Below, in pieces: positions 44,234 through 47,113 of a DNA stretch of 47,113 bases. The stretch comes from Cytophagaceae bacterium. GTDB taxonomy: Bacteria > Bacteroidota > Bacteroidia > Cytophagales > Flexibacteraceae. The stretch covers positions 1 to 47,113 of the forward strand of contig JAIXYP010000059.1 of NCBI GenBank assembly GCA_027490155.1. The letters run 5' to 3'. A program made the translations under genes and the position numbers. Numbering within the stretch: the stretch's first letter is position 1; each line of letters starts with the position of its first letter. The notes beneath the pieces are model-generated. The model saw nothing but the letters and a program-made list of their open reading frames with translations, did not search any database and was not told where the DNA came from.

Positions 44234-44911
44234 CTATTGGTACATATATTCAGCCTGCCAAGCGCCAACAGGCTGTTGGTGTAGCTCGGCATAGACCTCA
44301 GCTATTTTGGTTGGGGCAAAGTGCGTATCCGGTTTGATCCAGCCACATATCGTGACTGTTGCAACATGGATGCCTTTAGGCAATAATTCGGTATGGAGCT
44401 GCAGGGCCAAGTTCCGCAAAGCCGCCTTCCCCATGCTGAGTGTAGCAGCGCCAGGCATCGGTATGATGGCCGACCCACCACCTGTGATCAAGATTGTACC
44501 CTTGCCATGGGTGGTCATATCTGGCAACACCGCTTGCGTGGCTGCAATTACGCCACCAACACTAAGGGCTAGGTCCGCCTTGAGGTCTGCCATCGTGACT
44601 TGCGTGGCTGTTACAGGGCGATAAGCTGAGGCATTATAGATCAGGACTTCGGTAGCACCGACTTGCTCCTTAATGACATTAAACAGCGAGGCAACTTGTT
44701 TGTCATCCCCTAGGTCAGCACTCATGGTCGTGACAGGTATGCCCGCCTTGAGTAGCTCAGCCTCTAAAGACTGGAGATTCTCGGCCCGGCGCGCCACCAA
44801 CACCAACTGATATCCTAACGAACCAAATTGATGCGCCAAGGCCAGACCCATACCTGGGCCAGCACCAAGGATTGTACAGATGGGGAGCGTACTCATGATT
44901 GGCGTTTGCAT
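44234..44911 (-). CDS. SDR-like protein lacking the catalytic tyrosine
   Basis: 225 residues from the ATG at 44911 (a second ATG at 44896 is equally possible). Rossmann motif ILGAGPGMGLALA (TGxxxGxG type, about 13-26), VLVARRAENLQSLEAEL for cofactor binding, and VLIYNASAYRPV (NxxS in place of NNAG). The active-site helix reads GAATLSMGKAALRNL: Lys162 is present but the position of the catalytic Tyr is Leu158. So the fold and probably NAD(P) binding are kept, while normal SDR chemistry looks doubtful. It could bind a ligand or use another residue. Downstream of the M20 amidohydrolase on the same strand, with 157 bp between them. Confidence 0.8.
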   Translation of the reverse strand: MQTPIMSTLPICTILGAGPGMGLALAHQFGSLGYQLVLVARRAENLQSLEAELLKAGIPVTTMSADLGDDKQVASLFNVIKEQVGATEVLIYNASAYRPVTATQVTMADLKADLALSVGGVIAATQAVLPDMTTHGKGTILITGGGSAIIPMPGAATLSMGKAALRNLALQLHTELLPKGIHVATVTICGWIKPDTHFAPTKIAEVYAELHQQPVGAWQAEYMYQ

Positions 44912-45068
44912 AATGTCAGTATTCAGGCAAGTCAGGATAGTTTAGGATAGCAGCGGAACAGCCACGCTACCCCAAAGCAGACCACTATTATTGTCGCAAT
45001 CTACTTTAATCCGTCGTAATTTTACAAAATCTTGACTACCACCGATCTGCTCACCAGCTAATATGGCC

Positions 45069-46298
45069 CTAGCTAAGCCGAAGCTCTTGTAAGGCCAGCC
45101 AAGCCAACAGGCCAGCACCCGTAGGCAAGGCATCTTCGTCGATGTCAAACGTTGGGGTATGGACCCCACTCACGATGCCTTTAGCCTCGTTCCGTGTCCC
45201 AATGCGATAGAAACATCCCGGGATCTCCTGTGCATAGTAGGCAAAGTCTTCAGCTGCCATCCAGAGGTCCAGATCTACCACATTGTCGGCACCCATATAG
45301 TCAACCGCCCAGCTACGCATACGGGCTGTTAGGTCTGGGTCGTTCATCAGATAGGGGTAGCCATGGTGGATGTCAAACTCACAACGCCCACCCATGCTTT
45401 CGACAAGGCCCTCGGCTAGTTTTTTCATCTTGACCAAGGCTTCTGCCCGCCAAGGCTCGTCCATCGTCCTGAAGGTCCCTTCCAGATAAACGGAATTGGG
45501 GATCACATTCGTGGCACCGTTAGCGATCACCTTGCCAAAGCTCAACACTGACGGGATCCGCGGATTGGCCATTCGGCTCACGACTTGTTGCAGGGCCACC
45601 ACCATGTGGCTAGCCATCAGCACGGGGTCGATAAACTGCTCGGGCATAGCGCCATGACCACCTTTACCATGGACTGTGACGTAAAGCTCGTCGGCACTGG
45701 CCATATACATACCTGACCTGAACCCCACCTTACCAATTGGCAACAGTGGCATCACGTGCTGCCCAACAATACTTGCCGGGGCTGGGCTTTGTAGGGCGCC
45801 ATCCCGGATCATCATCGAGGCACCACCAGGTGTGCGCTCTTCCCCTGGCTGAAAAAGCAGTTTGATTGTCCCCTCGAACTGGTCACGCAAACCATGTAGA
45901 ATGGTAGCCGCCCCTAGCAAACTCGTTGTGTGGACATCATGCCCACAGGCGTGCATCACCCCGATGTTTTTGCTTTTGTAGGGCACATCATTGGCCTCTG
46001 TGATCGGTAGGGCATCCATGTCAGCACGCAGGGCAACCGTTTGTTTGTCCTTGTTGCGTCCCTCGATCAGCACCACCAAGCCTGTATTGGCGGCTGGCGT
46101 AGGCACCAAGCCGATCTTGTTAAGCTCTGCAGCTACAAAGGCAACGGTCTGGTGCTCTTCGAAACTGAGCTCAGGATTCTCGTGTAGGTGATGCCGCCAG
46201 GCTAGTAGCTGCGGGTGTAAATCCGTGGCACGAGCCTTGACAGCGCCAAGTAATTGTTGATTGTTTGCTAGTGGTTCGGTTTGTCGGTCTGATGCCAT
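45069..46298 (-). CDS. M20-family amidohydrolase/aminoacylase
   Basis: 409 residues from the ATG at 46298, starting MASDRQTEPLANN. A longer frame reaches 46487 but would run through repeat copy C, so it is rejected. Metal and catalytic motifs: HENPELSFEEHQT, ALRADMDALPI, HACGHDVHT with Cys118 and His120, LLFQPGEE, and the lid domain GKGGHGAMPEQFIDPV. C-terminal VVDLDLWMAAEDFAYY provides further ligands. Family members remove acyl groups from amino acids (hippurate, N-acetyl-amino acids) or act on indole-acetyl amino acids; exact substrate unknown. No signal peptide, so cytoplasmic. Confidence 0.92.
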   Translation of the reverse strand: MASDRQTEPLANNQQLLGAVKARATDLHPQLLAWRHHLHENPELSFEEHQTVAFVAAELNKIGLVPTPAANTGLVVLIEGRNKDKQTVALRADMDALPITEANDVPYKSKNIGVMHACGHDVHTTSLLGAATILHGLRDQFEGTIKLLFQPGEERTPGGASMMIRDGALQSPAPASIVGQHVMPLLPIGKVGFRSGMYMASADELYVTVHGKGGHGAMPEQFIDPVLMASHMVVALQQVVSRMANPRIPSVLSFGKVIANGATNVIPNSVYLEGTFRTMDEPWRAEALVKMKKLAEGLVESMGGRCEFDIHHGYPYLMNDPDLTARMRSWAVDYMGADNVVDLDLWMAAEDFAYYAQEIPGCFYRIGTRNEAKGIVSGVHTPTFDIDEDALPTGAGLLAWLALQELRLS

Positions 46299-46460
46299 AA
46301 GTATCGGTAGGCAATGCTGGTGGATACCGCCTTTTGGACCGCAGCCCTTATCGGCAGATCCAGACCCAAAATATTGCCGGGTTGGTCGTGCCGCAAGATA
46401 CGGAGAATTGGGGCGACAACCGTTTTTGGGGGTAGACGTGCCGGCAACAACACGATGATT

Positions 46461-46510
46461 ACACACGAATCCCAAAAATCCGTTCAATCCGTTTAATCAC
46501 AGTTCAGACA
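46461..46510 (-). repeat. GGATT-periodic 3'-flanking repeat, copy C
   Basis: Third copy of the 50-bp element, 12 bp after the stop codon of the minus-strand T9SS protein that runs off the right edge. Its middle matches copy A almost exactly (CCCAAAAATCCGT on the plus strand), while its TTCAGACA end matches copy B. Confidence 0.85.
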
Positions 46511-46522
46511 AAAACAAAACTC

Positions 46523-47113
46523 CTACCGCACCACCACCCGCCCAACAAAAGGCACCTTGCCATCTGCCACCGTGAGGCGATAGAGGTAAAGCCCAGGCGC
46601 CAACCCAGTAAGGTCTAGGGCTTGGGCTGGTAGGATGGGGGCATCTAGGGCGAGGGAGCCAGCCGTTGTGAATAACCGTAATTGCCCGGGGCGATCTAAA
46701 CCACGGAACTGCACCTGCCCCGAAGTAGGATTAGGGAAGGCCAAAGGGGCTACAGATTGCGCCACCTCCCGAGGACCACCCAGCTCTGTTAGTGGGTCAA
46801 AAGGCCGTCCGAAGTTGGCGATTTTGGTAAAGTAAAAATTCTGGCCGGTATAAGGCACTTGATAACCATCATCAATGAAACCACACAGAACGGCACTTTG
46901 GTCTGGGTTGTAGGTGATACCATTGAGGTATAGTTCATTACTACTAGGCAAGGCTACCACTAAAATCCGCCAGAGACGTTGACCATTTGCATTAACTTTG
47001 GTCATGTAAAAATCAACACTATTGCGTGCCTTCGAAGTATATATTACACTACCATCATCCATAATCCTGCATGGTATGCTGGAGCCAGATCCAATCTCCG
47101 ATATTAACCATTC
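46523..47113 (-). CDS. T9SS-sorted secreted protein, paralogue of 34324-35784 (5' end beyond window)
   Basis: The minus frame is open from the stop at 46523 to the right edge (196 residues seen; the N-terminus is missing). The upstream part (EWLISEIG, RIMDDGSVIYTSKARN, YMTKVNANGQRLWRI) aligns with the body of the 34324-35784 protein at perhaps 55-60% identity. From KIANFGRPFDPLTELGG to the end it matches with only two substitutions, including the sorting domain FPNPTSGQVQF...RVVVR. It is a surface or secreted protein of the same family, function unknown. Followed at 12 bp by repeat copy C. Confidence 0.88.
   Translation of the reverse strand, partial: EWLISEIGSGSSIPCRIMDDGSVIYTSKARNSVDFYMTKVNANGQRLWRILVVALPSSNELYLNGITYNPDQSAVLCGFIDDGYQVPYTGQNFYFTKIANFGRPFDPLTELGGPREVAQSVAPLAFPNPTSGQVQFRGLDRPGQLRLFTTAGSLALDAPILPAQALDLTGLAPGLYLYRLTVADGKVPFVGRVVVR

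Noticed and set aside
46299-46487. N-terminal extension of the M20 amidohydrolase to 46487
   Set aside because: It would translate through repeat copy C and intergenic sequence, with Cys-, Gly- and Pro-rich residues unlike the family.
34324-47113. The region between the two T9SS paralogues as a composite transposon or genomic island
   Set aside because: No transposase, integrase or target-site duplication; the intervening genes (purD, DUF4197, sugar transferase) are ordinary chromosomal genes with normal composition, and the paralogues are in direct orientation with ~10% DNA divergence.

Overview
This window is a piece of a Bacteroidota chromosome. The evidence is two complete-looking proteins and one partial one with type IX secretion (T9SS, Por secretion) C-terminal sorting domains, promoters of the Bacteroidota form TTG-N19-TAnnTTTG, little sign of Shine-Dalgarno dependence, and families typical of the phylum (DUF2147, DUF4197, ComA-like phosphosulfolactate synthase, large hybrid histidine kinases). 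I cannot place it below phylum; the content would fit Cytophagales, Chitinophagales or Saprospirales. Base composition is near 50% GC except for a clearly AT-rich restriction-modification block. No transposase, CRISPR array, rRNA or replication origin was seen.

Layout. 1-5 kb, minus strand: a secreted NHL-propeller protein running off the left edge, an LTA4H-like M1 aminopeptidase lipoprotein, and fabD. 5-8.2 kb, plus strand: a T9SS cargo protein and a secreted FAD oxidoreductase. 8.2-13.5 kb, plus strand: the classical translation cluster, tRNA-Tyr, tRNA-Gly, tRNA-Thr and tuf from one promoter, then tRNA-Trp, secE, nusG, rplK, rplA, rplJ and rplL from a second. rpoB and rpoC, expected after rplL, are absent; a terminator and a strongly structured spacer take their place. 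13.8-21.3 kb, minus strand: a DUF2147 protein and a tetR-tolC-adaptor-RND efflux operon with a palindrome inside its promoter. 21.5-23.8 kb: an AT-rich m5C methyltransferase and PD-(D/E)XK endonuclease pair. 23.9-27.6 kb, minus strand: ComA-like enzyme, TPR protein and extended-SDR reductase. 27.8-34.1 kb, plus strand: a 1260-residue hybrid kinase with REC and HPt domains, a Ppx/GppA phosphatase and a thiolase. 34.3-40.6 kb, minus strand: a T9SS protein, a decayed T9SS tail, and a probable operon of DUF4197 lipoprotein, VWA protein, lipoprotein and polyprenyl-phosphate sugar transferase. 40.9-47.1 kb: a DUF3817 membrane protein, a winged-helix protein with a TSKE repeat, purD, a quinone-reductase-like enzyme, an SDR-like protein, an M20 amidohydrolase, and a second T9SS protein that runs off the right edge.

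The signals least explained by standard annotation are: (i) a 50-bp GGATT-periodic repeat in three copies, each 5-12 bp after the stop codon of a minus-strand gene; (ii) two T9SS proteins whose last ~115 residues are almost identical although the rest has diverged and the DNA differs at about a tenth of positions; (iii) an orphan winged-helix protein preceded by ten alternating 21/33-bp units; (iv) the missing rpoBC; (v) terminators sharing a T7-GTGG tail. Coordinates of hairpins and motifs were read by eye; no similarity search or folding calculation was run.
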